A stretch of DNA of 64,000 nt, from positions 17,558,250 through 17,622,249 of the forward strand of contig NC_092358.1 of NCBI RefSeq assembly GCF_030848805.1, read 5' to 3'. The number at the start of each line of letters is the position of its first letter. Within the stretch, counting starts at the first letter, position 1. The DNA comes from Temnothorax longispinosus. Its lineage: Eukaryota > Arthropoda > Insecta > Hymenoptera > Formicidae. Positions 21,698-35,329 of this stretch are shown one piece after another. The position numbers and the translations under genes were made by a program. Below the pieces are notes generated by a model that had not been told where the DNA came from, did no database searches, and saw only the letters and a program-made list of their open reading frames with translations.

Positions 21698-22571
21698 GTA
21701 AGTCACAATTTCTTCAACATGATGATACGTACTGCTTGTAAGTTTCGCAGTACTTACGCGATAATTTCGTAAAATTTCAAAGTGCTAAAAAGAGCTGGCG
21801 CGATAAGCGTTCTTCAAGTTAAGTTAATTTCTTTAGCAGTTTATGAGAGGAAAAGACAGCTCTGTATTTTGTAAAAAGTTACGGTTTATTATATATATTT
21901 TATCAAATTAGGGTAGTTTGATTCGCGTTCGTGATAAAAAAGAACGACAATATGGTCTTCAAATAAATTTAACGATCGATACTCGTTTTCCGATTGTTCT
22001 CGCGCGTGATGGTGCAGTCTGTTGCGCGTGAACTCTGCCACGGGGCTTATTTCGTTAAATTGCGCAGAAATTACGTTATTTCACGTCGGTTTTGAGATAA
22101 AAGATTCAATCTATTTGACATAAAACAGCGGTTGTGCAAGGAAGGAATTTATGACCCCGATGAGCTTGCGAGAATACGGATAGAAATTTGATCGAGAGGA
22201 ACGTTCAGGACGCATGATCGCACATTACTTCCTCCTTTTCTTCCTTCTATCTTCCAGACATTTATTCTCTTTATAGACTCAATAACAAGCTTTATCGTGT
22301 CGAAGCTCAATCGCCAATATGTTTTCGAGCTAGAGAACACTCTCCGTTCCCCAAGGTGCAATAAGAAATTTACTGATTCGAGGAAAGGTTTGAAAATTTG
22401 CATTTCTTTATTGATCATTATCACAAATCTGTTTGGAACAATTAACTTTTATTTTTCTCTTACTTTTATTATTTCCTTTTTTAATACAAAATATTTTACA
22501 CGTTAAGACACGTGATAAAACATAATATCTTAAGATTCTAATTTAACAAAATACATTGAAAATTGAAGAAT
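21698..22571. other. Sequence downstream of second receptor exon
   Basis: Begins with the GTAAGT donor. No further exon or repeat is recognised. Confidence 0.5.
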
Positions 22572-22811
22572 TACACTGTTAAAGGTTAGAGGAACAATAT
22601 GAGTTACATTTATTTTGTTATTTTTAACTACCATGTGCGTCAAAATTTATTAATTTGAAACAAAATAGGATTATTTAACGCCATCGCGCCATTGGTTTAG
22701 TCAAATTAACATTGTTTTAGTTAAATTAACTACATATTGAGTAGGAGCAGTGGAATAGTTAAAAATTACTTAAAGTTGAGTTCAATTTAACCCTATGAAT
22801 TTAACAGTGTA
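22572..22811. mobile_element. 240-bp MITE-like element
   Basis: Inverted ends TACACTGTTAAA and TTTAACAGTGTA; AT-rich, non-coding interior with repeated TTAACAT and TTAACCC-like words. The family is not assigned. Confidence 0.5.
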
Positions 22812-23932
22812 TATAAAATTTGATCTATTAGTATTTTCACGTTGAATAGATCGTAAGTGCGTCAAACAGAATTTATAGCCGAAAGAGAATAAACACGGCT
22901 TACGGTACACTTTACGCCATGATTTCAGTCAAAATTACTAGATCGAAAAACATTGAAGAAGCTGCAGGGCATAGGAGCACAACTGAGAGTTTCTGAGCTT
23001 TCAGCCTCGGGGTAGTTACCTTTTCCGAATTTTCGTGCTTCATACGTCAGCACTATATCATGGCTTGGGTCCTTAGCGAAATGAGCGTCTCACGAAAATA
23101 GATATGGTTGTTCGCATGCCATCGTTCTGGGAGTTACCCAAACTTCAGCAACAGTAACGATGCGCTGCTTTAGTCGGTTATCCATGCCGGAACGGTGGCG
23201 AGAGACGATTGGATAACATCTTCCCCAAAGCTGATTAAATGCAACAACTCCTAGTGCTCTCGCCACTCCTGGTCCGATGAACAATCGCCGTGAGAACTTG
23301 TTTTAATTGGAATATTCACGGATATATTATCTTATATTTTAGAATTATTACGTGCAACAATATAGTTTAAAATTGAATATTTTTCCATACTGGAATACGC
23401 AAAAAGTTTTTTTTTATATATATAATCTCTTTCTAAATAAATTTAATTTGTGATTTTTTTACGAACTAAATTTTTTTCCGTAAAATATAAATTTATTTCA
23501 TAAATTTTTAATTAAACCAAAAATACCTTATTTAAAAATACAATAGTACGTGTAATTATTTTAATTTATGATTTTTTTACAAATTACATTTTTTTAATTT
23601 GTAAAATATTTTCATGAATCTTAAATTAAACTAAAAATATCATAATGTAATTATCGTGTAATACATTGGGTTGATTCATAAATAAGTTTCGCTATACAAA
23701 ATTACTGAATCACTTCCTCAAACCAGATCCACGATATCTAATTCTTTTATCTGCTGCAATTAAGTTACATTTATAAATTAGTTTTTTATACTGTTTTATA
23801 TGTTTTTTTAAGTATAAAAATTTCGTTTGTAAACTGCAACTTTTTTGAATTTATGAATTAACTTAATAAGATGCACAAATTCTTGTTTACTTAATAAAGC
23901 CCATAGTAAAAGGCTTTATTGAAAAATTCCCA
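22812..23932. other. Unassigned sequence
   Basis: A moderately GC-rich stretch at 22880-23300 has a 64-residue minus-strand open frame (23284-23090) that I cannot match to any family. The remainder is AT-rich. Confidence 0.4.
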
Positions 23933-24280
23933 CACGGAGAGAATTTTCTCGTAAAATTTACCCTGAAATCATGGTAGCTGCGTGGGACAACATGTACCAC
24001 TAAGAATTTTATGCGAGTTATTCTGATTAATATTTACCATAATAAAAAATATTAATATCTATTACATTAAAATATAAAATATGTTTGATTAATTTTATTA
24101 AAGTATATCTAGAAAATTTCCTAGATATAATTTTTCAAAATTTACCAATCTGCTTGGTAATTTTTATCACGTTGTTTGTGTAAAATGTCTTTTGTATATT
24201 TTAAAAATTCCTTGGTTGCCAAGTTGTCCCAAGTTTGTAGTGAATTTAAGAGTAAAATATAACAAAAAATTCTCTCCGTG
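23933..24280. mobile_element. MITE-like element with CACGGAGAGAATTTT ends
   Basis: CACGGAGAGAATTTTCTCG at the left and the inverted CAAAAAATTCTCTCCGTG at the right bound about 350 bp of non-coding AT-rich DNA. It directly abuts the next element. Confidence 0.6.
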
Positions 24281-24465
24281 CATTCATTCGCCATTGCCGA
24301 AAATGTCAATGGCGATAAATGGCGAATTGCCTAAGGAGATTTTCTCCATTAAATTCCTTATTCGAAAGGAAATGGGGATTTTTTAATAGGGATTAAATGG
24401 AAAAAATCTTCTTAAGCAAATCTCCATTCATCGCCAATGACATTTTTTGCAATGGCGAATGAATG
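24281..24465. mobile_element. 185-bp inverted-repeat MITE
   Basis: CATTCATTCGCCATTGC at the left and GCAATGGCGAATGAATG at the right are perfect inverses, and pairing continues inward through TCAATGGCGAT and ATCGCCAATGA. The whole element could fold as one hairpin. Confidence 0.7.
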
Positions 24466-27400
24466 GCATTTTTCCATTATTTGTGCAATTACTGGAAAGA
24501 AGTTTAATGTTAGAACAACAAACTTGCGCGAATCATTTAGCTATAATAGCTAGATATAAGTTTTGCAAAGGCTGCTTTTCGCTACGCAGAGGGATCTGCT
24601 TAGTAAATAACAGTTTGTTTTATTCGATGAATTACATATAATTTTATAATATATTAGACTGATACACGTTATGATAATGTTAATGATACATGATGTTATT
24701 AATGTTACATATATATAGATATTAGTGATGTATATATATAGACAAAGATATATGGCAAAATTCGCGAAATAAATGGGTATGTCCGGTTGATGTGGATATC
24801 CTATGAAATATTTCGAGTATAGTATCTCGAAATATTTCGGGAATGATGCTGCCAGCAACTTAATTAAAGGCTGCGCGAGAGTAGAAATTAGGTCGTTGTA
24901 ATATAGATACAATACGCATCACACATTTGTTCTCAAAATTTATTCTCATCTAATTATGAATAATATTCTTCCTTTTTGTTGTTTCCTCTTTTGTAAATTA
25001 ACCATTGTTTATAATAGTTTGGCTTAAAATCGATTTTGTATATTTCCATATAAATTTAAGAAAAACAGATGTTATACCTGTAACTGTTGTATGAGCTATG
25101 TTACTAAAATAGATATAACGATAAAATTGCAGTTTTTATTAAATTTTTTTCTATATTCATTTATTTGTAACATTTAATGTTAAAATTTATTTTAGTTTTT
25201 ATACATCAGGTCAAAAAGTTTGCAGTAAAGAGAGTGTCATATCTGCTGCAAATAGAATTAACTCGCGGAATTAATTTTTATGTAAACAAATATAGAGTTG
25301 GACAATACCAGCTACCGTTTGTTTCGCGGAGCAAAGAAGGATCAAAGCGATAATATAATTAAAAAAATATAATTAAATAATATTGTTGCATGTAAACGTC
25401 AATAGAGATCGTAGGTATATGTATGTAGAGCTACAAATGAATGTTCTACACAATAGAGAAGAAATGTAAAAAAGTTCACGTAAATATATTGTGTAAGCAA
25501 TAAGGAAAATGTGTAGACGTTACTTTATGTTTCAAGATGTAACTTCGGGTAATCCCATTACGTCACAGCGATTCGTTTCAGCGTGTGGGACGCGTGATAA
25601 ATATGTATCGATGGAAATTATACATCCGCGATGAATCCAAATCGCTATCGCCGCCGTCGTCCTCCGGTTGCGAATATTACAAAGTACAATGGCGCCGGGG
25701 GTCCCGCAAACCGAAGTGGAAACATCCGTAAATATTTATCGTTCAGTCGCGCCAAATGAGGACGGGTCTCGTTCTCGTTCGAGAGCGCGGGAGACGCGAT
25801 TCTATCCGCGGAATCTGCACGCCAATCCTCCGCACTTACGATTACATCGGTCCGCCGTCCAACGACGGCGGATGAAAACAGGTTAAATATTTATTGACGT
25901 ATAGCGGAGGAGGCTACAAGCCGCCTTTTGTACACAATTACTCGAGGCCGGGGCCGGCACTCGAGTTCTCTGAGGTCGCGCGCCGAGAAGAGGCGACACG
26001 TCGATCGATCGGTTTTCTTCCCTTTACTCACCGTGAGTCAGCTGTTATCTGGTCCATACTATTATACGGAGTATGCACACTATACGGGCAAATACGGTGT
26101 TTTTTTTTTCACGCGTTAGGCCACCCCGAGTAATGCGCTTAACACAAATGCGCTTAACACAAATACCGTTGCCGAAATAACCGGAGGGTCATGAATATGA
26201 TATGCCATAGGCAACACTTGATGGCGCACGCAGCAACTGAACAGTAAACAATGGAATTAAATATTATTAAAAGTCAAAAATATGGGTTATACATATTACT
26301 TTAACATAATAATTTTTTTTACGTTAATAATATCAATGTACATTTATAATCACATTTGCTCTATTCTCGTACTATGAGTTTTTGGAGAGATTGTTGCATA
26401 ATTTACATGAAGCATTTTTGAAATAAATTGCTCCTTGGGATGATAAAGGAAGATCGAAAATGAGGTGGAAATTGTACGGGGGAGAAATGTCTTTTATGAT
26501 TGCCAATCACGCGATAACTGACGAAAGGAAAAAATATCTCATATATCACTTTTCATATTTTTTCTTTACTTCCCGAAAATCTCGCACATTTCTCGTATCC
26601 CTTTGTAGTGATTCTCGTGAAATAAATTGCTCACGAGAGCCCCCGTGAAGAAAAATTCTCGCCACCGTTTACTTGTCTGTTTCATCTGTATAATGTATGC
26701 CCCGATAACAGTGCGTTATCATGAAGCACAAGTCTCTCCCTGAGATACCCTAGAAATATTTTATCGACTAAAATTTGTGAAAATAAATTCAATTTTGTTA
26801 ACCCGAGAACGGGCAACTGATGGGACTATTTTAAATACCCCAATGCAAAAAAATTAAGCTTACGTTACAATAATTTTAACTTGCTTTTTTGTTTTTTAAA
26901 TATTTTTTTGGTTTTTCCTCACTTTTTTCGGAAAATATTGAATAAATCTATATGCATATCTGCATATCGTCTTCAAATACTGATAAATTATAGACAATCC
27001 AAAAAATGCAATATGTAATTAATAACAATGTCTTTTAATTGGGGTGTAAAAGTAGGTCCAGGTGACCGTTTCTACAAAAAAGAAATAAAGCGCTCGAGTT
27101 CTCGAGTTAAGGATCATCCTAGTTCTTGACAAAAGAATAATTTCACATGTTTGACTGTAGAATTATAAAAGCTAGAAAAATCAACGAATTAAACTCAAAC
27201 TTTTCCAGCTTCGCTCTTTAATTTATAGTTAATTTATGCACGCCACACAAGAAAGTAACATATAAAGCAATATTAATACGTGTGTGTTACGTCTGTCCGC
27301 AAACTGTACCTAACTGCGCATTTCTCGCTTTGACTGAACTTTATGCTGACACGTGGAGTCATATCCGCACAATTCAACTCCGCGCGCATATTGCGCAAGG

Positions 27401-28526
27401 TAATGTCGGATTAAGTTGTAGTGATTTTTATCGGATATTTTTGTGTCAGACGTCCGAACGAAATCACTGCAATCGACCTGGTTCTGTCTCACGGACAATG
27501 GCCGCTGGTTCCTAAATCATGCGCCGCGACGTCAGCGTCATGACGTAACTAAATAGAGGTTTGCGGTTATAACTGGGTCGGTCGTCGGTGGCGGAAATGA
27601 AAGGAAATAGATTAAATTATTATGTCAAGTGTGTGAATACGAGCCCTGATGATGGGACAGTGAGGACGCACGTGCGCGGATTATTTATCGAGCTCTGTTA
27701 ATCGATGGCCGAGCGATTTTGTGCTCTCATGAAAAATTTCGTTAACGCGATGTAATATTCTGTGTGTAACAAAATATTTTAAAAACAACAGAAAATCGAG
27801 TGAGAGGCTATTGTGTTGGTTAGAGAGTCATATTGCGTTACCGAGTCTCGTTGAGCTATTTCACAACGTTGATTAAAAAATTATGAATAGATAATGCGTG
27901 CATTATGCTCGATAAGTCACTTAAAGGGCTATTTTAAAGTTCAATCAAGAGTTCCGGGTTAATTAAAGACGGGACACGTAAAAGAGACTGTGAGTACCAA
28001 AAATAAAAATTTCATAAATGACACTTTTTTTTTTTAATCTTGACGTGGGATCTCTTTTACGAGAGTTTTTTGAAACTATGGAACCTACAATCTTTATGAC
28101 GAGTCTTCTTTGTGATAAAGAATTGCAAACTTAATGATTTATTGGGAATAACTACGAATTAAGCCATATAAAAATATTATAGTTTTCGAATGATTTTCCT
28201 ACGGCAAATTTTATTCATATATCAATACGAGGAATCGTTGGAAAACAAATAGAGCAAATCGAATGTAATGCTAACATTCCCGGCGGTTGTGAGAAATTGC
28301 AGTTGGAAAGTGCAGCGATGAGAACAAACGACAGTGCAAGCACGCACATACGTATCCTCGTAGCTTCCGTCTCGAGAAATTGAGTTTGACTTAAATTAAA
28401 GTCGTATAACTCTTATATGGCTGTCTTATTTTTTTAAGAAAAAAAATAAGAGTAAGCTAAAGTACCTCTCAGTTTGTAAACAGTTTGACTGTCAATTTGA
28501 AATGTAACAATTTGTTAAACTACTTT
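24466..28526. other. 4-kb region without recognised genes
   Basis: Mostly AT-rich. CpG-rich segments at 25560-26140 and 27280-27700 have no recognisable protein. The second contains ACGTCAGCGTCATGACGTAA at 27520-27539, overlapping CRE-like TGACGT words, so a promoter or enhancer is conceivable but unproven. No repeats with clear ends are seen. Confidence 0.45.
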
Positions 28527-29110
28527 GTACACAGTAAAAAATAATACGTAATTTTAACATTTTTTACATGTCCCAAGAGTCCACTCTAAATTTTAAGTTA
28601 AAATGACTCATTTATCGTGTGTTACTTGTTGACAAATTAGAAATGTTAATTAATATTGACATTATACTTTACATTTATATTTGTTTTTTTTTTTACTTTA
28701 TTTTTCAAGTTATATTAACACATGATATTAATTATTTTACAGATTTTACTTGAATTATGTGTAATAGAAACATTTAATTTTAGTCAATTTAATTATTTTG
28801 TGTGTCAAAGTTTACGATTTTTTGAAAATTTACTTTAACTTTTATTTATGTGTTAAAATAACTGTAAGACGTGTTAATTTTTTAAAGTAATTGTGTTAAA
28901 AGAACTCAAAATAATATTTAATTTCTAAATGACATATATAAAGTGTAAAGTTATCACGTTGACGTAAATGTAACACATGAAAATGTTAAGGAAATAATAA
29001 CAGCTGTTGTATGTTAATTTTACATTGAAATAATAATCAAATCTTGGTAACACAAGAAAATTTTAACATATAGACCGCTATGTATGTACACACGATTTTT
29101 TACTGTGTAC
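28527..29110. mobile_element. 584-bp MITE-like element
   Basis: Ends GTACACAGTAAAAAAT and ATTTTTTACTGTGTAC are perfect inverted repeats. The interior is AT-rich with many TTAACA and GTGTTAA words. No coding. Confidence 0.6.
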
Positions 29111-29819
29111 TTTTGAGTAAATCGATTAATTGTAAGATATGAGTGAGTTTTGAATGAGTCGATTAAGATAATTGCTTATACTATTCTTCTGATAATTCAG
29201 TAAGTAAGTAATTCAATAGTCATCTCGCTATACATATAAAATTATATGCGTAAACAAAATTGTTTAAAGAATTATTTACTGTACGTACAAAATTATTGAT
29301 GTGTTTCGCAGAATATTTTTCATCACTTCAGATAGCGTGTGAGCATCAGCACCATTTGCCACGGGAAAACTTTTAAAAGTTTAAGATAAGAAGATCCGAA
29401 GATCCAAAGTTGCAAAAGTTTAACGAGTCAAAGCTACAAAGAAGAAAGAACTGATAAGTGAAGAAGCGACTACTAAAGAAGCTTTGTGGCGAGTTGGCAG
29501 GATGCATAGTTTACAAAATGCAAAGATTCGAAGATAGGATAGGGACTTAGCAGCGTTAGAGATTGTGAATATAAAATTTGCAAAAATGTGATGTTTTATA
29601 ATAGATATACATATATACATTTAAAATTTTAAATCGAGAGAAATTTCTCGGTTTAAAAATATGAGGATATAAATATATCAAAGTATAGAAATCTTTCTTC
29701 TATCCCTCTCTCTCTCTCTCTTCCTTCCTTTGAGAAATATTAAAATACATTTAGATTCAATAACTGTATAGAGGCTCAGTATATAGAATATTTGAATTAA
29801 TTAGGCAATAAGAGCCGAG
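29111..29819. other. AT-rich spacer
   Basis: No gene is recognised. There is a (TC)n tract at about 29707-29721. Confidence 0.5.
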
Positions 29820-29889
29820 CGTGGTTACAATCGCTCAAATTTATTACATGTCAAAATACATCACGATTAAAGTGTCAATTACAATATTA

Positions 29890-29927
29890 CGTACGTTTCG
29901 ACCCTTTTTTGGGGTCATCCTCAGCGC
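29890..29927 (-). ncRNA. Hammerhead-like motif at the 3' side of the Penelope-like element
   Basis: On the minus strand CTGAGGA (fitting the CUGANGA core) is followed by a GACCC/GGGTC stem with a C plus A-rich loop and then GAAAC. Hammerhead ribozymes are known in Penelope-like elements. One unpaired T next to stem II and the lack of an obvious stem I and cleavage site nearby make activity doubtful. Confidence 0.35.
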
Positions 29928-30395
29928 GTTGTCTACACATTACATAAAACTATATCTACATGGGACCTTCCTTTTCCGTAAACCTCTTAGCGAATCAGTT
30001 ACTCCTAACAGTCGTTTGGGCAGATGCATGGCACACTCCGAAGCCTTCCCAGGTATTCTTAGTGTGTGATTTCCTGGTTTGAGCGCCAGGAAATTTGTTT
30101 GCAGAATATTCTATCATAATTCGATTGAAAAGACACCTGTATAGATACTCAGAGTGACAACTACCCTAGGATGTATATAGATAACAAGTTATGAGGTACG
30201 TAACGCTACTTACAAATAGTGCAGTCATCATTAGTTACATCGCAATTATTCTCCCTGTACGACTGTCCGTGCAAGCAATGGAACGGACTGTGTCTCGTCG
30301 ACGTTTAGACGACCACTGACACATCAGTTCTTACAATATTATTGCTGTATGTACATATAGATGGGGAAATATGACGAACGAGAACAACAATGTGT

Positions 30396-31196
30396 TTATA
30401 TTTTCGCAAGTCCTTTAATAACATTTATATACAGTTCTGGTAAATTCTCCGTGTCCGTTTGCAAATTTATGCCGTTTGTTTGTTTTTTAATGTAAATCAT
30501 TTCAGATAATAATCTTTTATTGAGAAGCCGTTCTTTATCTAAGATCTTCACATCATTCCAAATAAAATCATGGTTACATTCCACCCTATGGTCCGTCACC
30601 ACCGAATGACTACTGCCATTCCTCCTTATGTGAGATTCATACTTTTTTATTCTCATATGCAGTTGTCTACATGTCTGTCCAACATAGGATGCATCACAGT
30701 TTTTACAGTTAATCTTGTATACTACGTTCCTCGAAGAATTAGGAAGAACATTCTTATGTACTTTAATAAATTTGTTTAATTTATTTATGCTCACATAGGA
30801 TAACTTTACTTTAAGATCTTTCGTAATGTTTCTGTATTTTTCTGTTATTGTGGGGACATATGGTATCACGAAAAATTGATCTCTATCAACAGTATTCTCT
30901 TTTGCAATTACATGGAGGTTTGCAAAAAGGTACCTAAGGCGTTCGTACATGACTTTAAAAATAAAATCTAAAGGATAGAAATTTTTTATTAGAATACGAA
31001 CTATTGATTCCAAGTTTTTTTGGTGAAACTCAGGGTGTGACAATCTGAAGACTCTGTCCGTTAGGCTAATGACCGTGCTTTTTTTCTCGCAAAGAGCATG
31101 TTGTGATAAGAAGTTCAAATATCTCCCAGAAAACGTGGACTTATGAAACCAATCAAATATCAAGCGGTTTTTAGAGCCTATGATAGTAACCTCCAA
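30396..31196 (-). pseudogene. Penelope-like RT thumb and GIY-YIG endonuclease
   Basis: 266 codons. The first 90 residues resemble the end of the Penelope reverse transcriptase (RLIFDWFHKSTFSGRYLNFL, then FHQKNLESI and YPLDFIF). A linker leads to the GIY-YIG endonuclease: VYKINCKNCDASYVGQT at residues 159-175 with the CxxC that belongs to the Penelope-specific zinc-binding motif, RQLHMRI with the conserved Arg, DHRVECNHDF, and the active-site Glu in LLSEMIYIKK (residue 232). The endonuclease part looks intact and the stop is natural. The start is artificial because the upstream polymerase domain is lost. Confidence 0.88.
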
Positions 31197-31200
31197 ACAT

Positions 31201-33015
31201 TTAGATTCAAATCAATAATACGGTATACAAGTAATTATTCCTATATTCTCACGTGAGCATTTTTAAAAAGCAATTAAAAAGCAATCGTAATATTTTAATT
31301 ATATTCTCGATTCCAATTATTCCGCTCATTCGTTAAAATCGACATTGATCGCGTGTAATCCTCTCGCCAAACATTATTCAGCAATCACCATTGTACTTTG
31401 CCGGCCCTTTCATCCCGGTAGAGTTTAACTCGATTATGGCAATAACTACCGTGTCAACATGCAGAATGAAAGGCAAAGTTGCGAAGGGAGTCCCACAGGT
31501 GCGTTGCAATGTTCATTAGTCTACAATGTCTGCATGCGCAGGACAGTGAGCTTCCGGGAAGAAGCGCTAGTTTATCAACCGTCTGCGAAACACCGTGTCG
31601 AAATCTGCTCGCAAATATTAGACAGTTTCTGCAATACCGCGTTTCGCATACAGCAAACGCGAGGAGGCACGTTTACAGTGTGTCATCACGAAAATTCAAG
31701 ATGAGTATGGTAAATATTTGCAATTCCGTATATATGAAATATGGTAAACTCTAATATTTAGTGACCGGCAAGGTAACCATGCGTCATCACGATCGAATCC
31801 CTATCCGGGATTCATTGTCATTTTATACAAACACGATTTTTTCGTACACAATAACATAAAATATTAAATTACCGGGGAAATTTTACAATCAAAGTCGCGG
31901 AAAAGTCCTAGAGGTATCTAAGATCGAAAATATAAGAATTTGAGACATCCTATCACGTTCAAATAGGAAATAAGAAAGATAACTGCCAAATAAATGTTGT
32001 TATTAATCAAGTGTGAAAATTAATTCGAGAATTAAATTATTCATTATAATGAATATTAAAGTCTTATGACAATTTGCTGAAATGATTACAAATTAGATTC
32101 CTCTGTAACAATCGTTCATTCACTACTCATTCGTGACATAAAGTTCCGCCTACACAATTCCAACTCGTCTTGCGGTACCTAACACGACATTATAAATACT
32201 TCGAGATTAAAGTTTCATTAACGGTAAAGTTTGTTGACGAAAATTACGGCAGACTCGTACGACGCGACGGCGGCTCGCTAGCTACTATATATTTTAGTCA
32301 TCAACAGGACGATATTGTGGATAGCCAATGGAGCGTCGATGGTGACGTCGTTTAACCCGATGACGATCACGTCATATCCGACTAGGTGAAATCGCTGGAA
32401 TGGCCGCACCATTTATTTCGAAATCGCCGCTTCACCTCGCTGTTGACCTCGATCCGTTATTCGTATCAATCCGCAATATTGCTCGCTCTCGGGCTCGGTC
32501 AGCTGGCCGAGCGATAATTAAACAAAAAACTTAAACGACAATTCGATCGGGCGCGATTCGCGCGGATTCTATCGTATGAGCGTAATATGGGGAAAAACGG
32601 GGGAATAGGAATCACGGGATAATAAGAATCGTCTTAGAATAAATTGACTATCGCGCGTTATATGTCCGAGCCCGCCCGTGATGTGAGTAACTGCCTGTGG
32701 AACACCGCTTCCATTCGAACAATCCATCAATCTCGCTTTGTTTGCCCGGGAAAATGCTCGTCGTGTTTCCGCCCGCACCATTACAATTTTTATCGATTTT
32801 TCTTTTGAACGAGTAGGTACTTTTATTTTCCATTAATTGATTTCATTCAATTTTCTATTAATTGAATTCATTCTTGTTATTATCATATGCTTACTAAAAC
32901 ATTTTAAATTTTAAAAATCTTTTTAATAGTTGTTTTTTAATTACCGACCAAAAATTACACAAATGGGGTAATTAGAACCAGCTCCAATAGCGTAATTAAA
33001 ACTGGCTTCAATTAC

Positions 33016-33061
<46 letters not shown>

Positions 33062-35329
33062 CACACACACACACACACACACATTTTAAACGTACGATTG
33101 CGTAGCTTGTGAAGAGGCAAACAATTCTATTTGCGACTCTTGCATTCGTAAAAACTAATTATAAAATGATAAAAAAACTTTTATATTTTTTAAAATCTAT
33201 TTTTTTACACATTTGATTATTGTTTCCATAAATAAATACTTTCTTACTCATTTAAATGTTCCGCATAAACAATGGATCTCATGATATCTTCTAAGATGGT
33301 TCTTATTATTAGATGTCTAGAATATGGGAGTCTATATTAATTAAAAAAAAAAGTTACCTTTTTTGTTGATTTTGTTAGAATTTAAATATTTTTGTTATGT
33401 CAAATTAAAGCTTAATAAATTTTGAATTACTAAAAGTTCAAATAAATATACTCGGTGATTATAACATATTTATTTTATTTTTTTCTTAACTTATATAACA
33501 ATTCTCCATCCTTTCCTACCCCTGAAAAGCGAGACGCTAATGAAGCACCCGCGAACGAGTAACCCGTCAATGGAATATACGGATAAGAAAGGAGACGCCT
33601 GACGGACACGCGCGTATATATATACTCACGAGGCTCGGAAAATGTAGAAGATAAAGACTTGCATCTCTTGCCGCGTCACGATCAATCGCAGTGATGGATA
33701 AGACTAATTACTTTCGCGGCTCAGCGTATCACCCCCCTTATTTCCTACGCTTTCGTCGGCTTGTGCCGACCGCTAACGTATAATCATTTTGTTTTTAATG
33801 GTGCTTTTAACGTGAGCAACTTGTATTGTTTTATGATAAATTATTTTATAATAAAGAGACTACGTTTCAAGGAGACATTGATAAATGTTATTTTATGACT
33901 TTACTGGTATAGTCATTTTATATAACAACTCTTGTCCGTTAATTAAATATAAAATTAAAACATAACAATTTTAAGTAAATTAAAAATGTTTTTAGCTAAT
34001 TAAACTTTTAATCAGATCGATAAACTTGACAGTATATAACAGTCTAACAGATTTTAACATTAAATTGCATTAACGTTGTAGGTCAACATTTTGCCCTGGG
34101 CTATACATCTCGACATATCGTGTTATATTGTTATTAAATTCACTATTAATATTTTCAAATTTATAATTGCCATACATTTTACTGATTTAATTTGACATCA
34201 ATTTATTAAAATTATATATTTTTATTTTCTTTGTTGTCTATAAAATCTAAAGATGATTAGAATAAATACGTACACATATAAATAATTTTACGATAAAAGC
34301 AAAGATAAATTTTATTCTTTAAATAATAGATTCAACAATTCTTTCAAATGACAATAAGTAATAATTAATGCAATATTTAATTTTTTTAAATTAACATTTA
34401 TTATTATATTTATATCGTTTAAATTATTTAAAAAAATTAAATAGTTTGCATATAACAGATAATATTCTCTAATAGCAATATATATTTGTATCGAGCAATT
34501 AAAAATGAATTCTCTTGTCAATATAAAGACACAAATAGAGATACACAATATTCGATATTTTCAAATGCTTTCATAATCGAACAAAATTATTCTTTTCCGA
34601 GTACAATTATTTTGTAGAAATAATATCAAATATTTTGTGATAGCGAAATAGACTGACATATGTATATGGCCTTGGTGTTATTTTGGTAATGTATAGCAGC
34701 TTTACATTACATATATTGTCATTCATACGACAATACTCAAACGAGCGATAGCGGCAGAATCGCTCCCTTTATCATCATATTATTATTCGAAATGTGCATC
34801 ATAAATGGTATGGAAGACCCAAGATATGCGATAATTTCCTTAGCGAATATTAAGCCTGTGAGATTAATAAACTATTGCGATTACATACATAATCACATAC
34901 ATACATAATCACATATGTATGCGATTCGTATGTAATTCGTACACGAATTGAAACAATGGTTATTTATCAGGAGAGATATTTTGCGCGAATTATTTATTTG
35001 AACTGATGTATCTTTTTCAAGTTGTTGAACCTAACGATCAAGAATTACAAATTACTGTTTCAGCATGATATTTACAATTGATAATTATTAAAATTATTTT
35101 CCACAAACAATTAACAATTATTAATGTCAAGAGCGCCGTGCAAAATACTATATGATTATTCTCTTGTGGTATTAATACCTGCCTGCATTATTATTAGCCA
35201 AAATTAGCGAACAATATGTATAAATGCAACGAATAAATCTGCGAAGAGGAGACAAAAAAGGAAATGCAAGAGGTAGCGGATGACGCTGAAGCAAGCATAT
35301 AAAATATAACATCTAAAAAAAAACAGAAA
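31201..35329. other. 4.1-kb region without recognised genes
   Basis: AT-rich DNA with somewhat more CpG-rich stretches at 31440-31700, 32140-32800 and 33500-33780. The open frames in these show no family resemblance. A TGACGTCG and a CACGTCA word occur near 32340-32375. No bounded repeat is recognised apart from the microsatellite below. Confidence 0.45.
33019..33083. repeat. Compound microsatellite (AG)n(CA)n
   Basis: About 20 AG units followed directly by about 11 CA units. Confidence 0.95.

Larger units (their letters stand above)
29820..31200 (-). mobile_element. Penelope-like retroelement, 5'-truncated
   Basis: The minus-strand coding remnant (30396-31196) is followed by about 570 bases of 3' flanking sequence ending in a motif typical of Penelope-like elements (CTGAGGATGACCCC...GGGTCGAAACG, 29890-29927). 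The reverse transcriptase catalytic core is absent, because homology stops at about 31200 just after an in-frame stop. 5' truncation is usual for these elements. The exact 3' boundary is uncertain. Confidence 0.8.

Noticed and set aside
23090..23284. 64-codon minus-strand open frame with few low-complexity features
   Set aside because: Looks protein-like but matches no family I recognise and has no neighbouring exon or start context.
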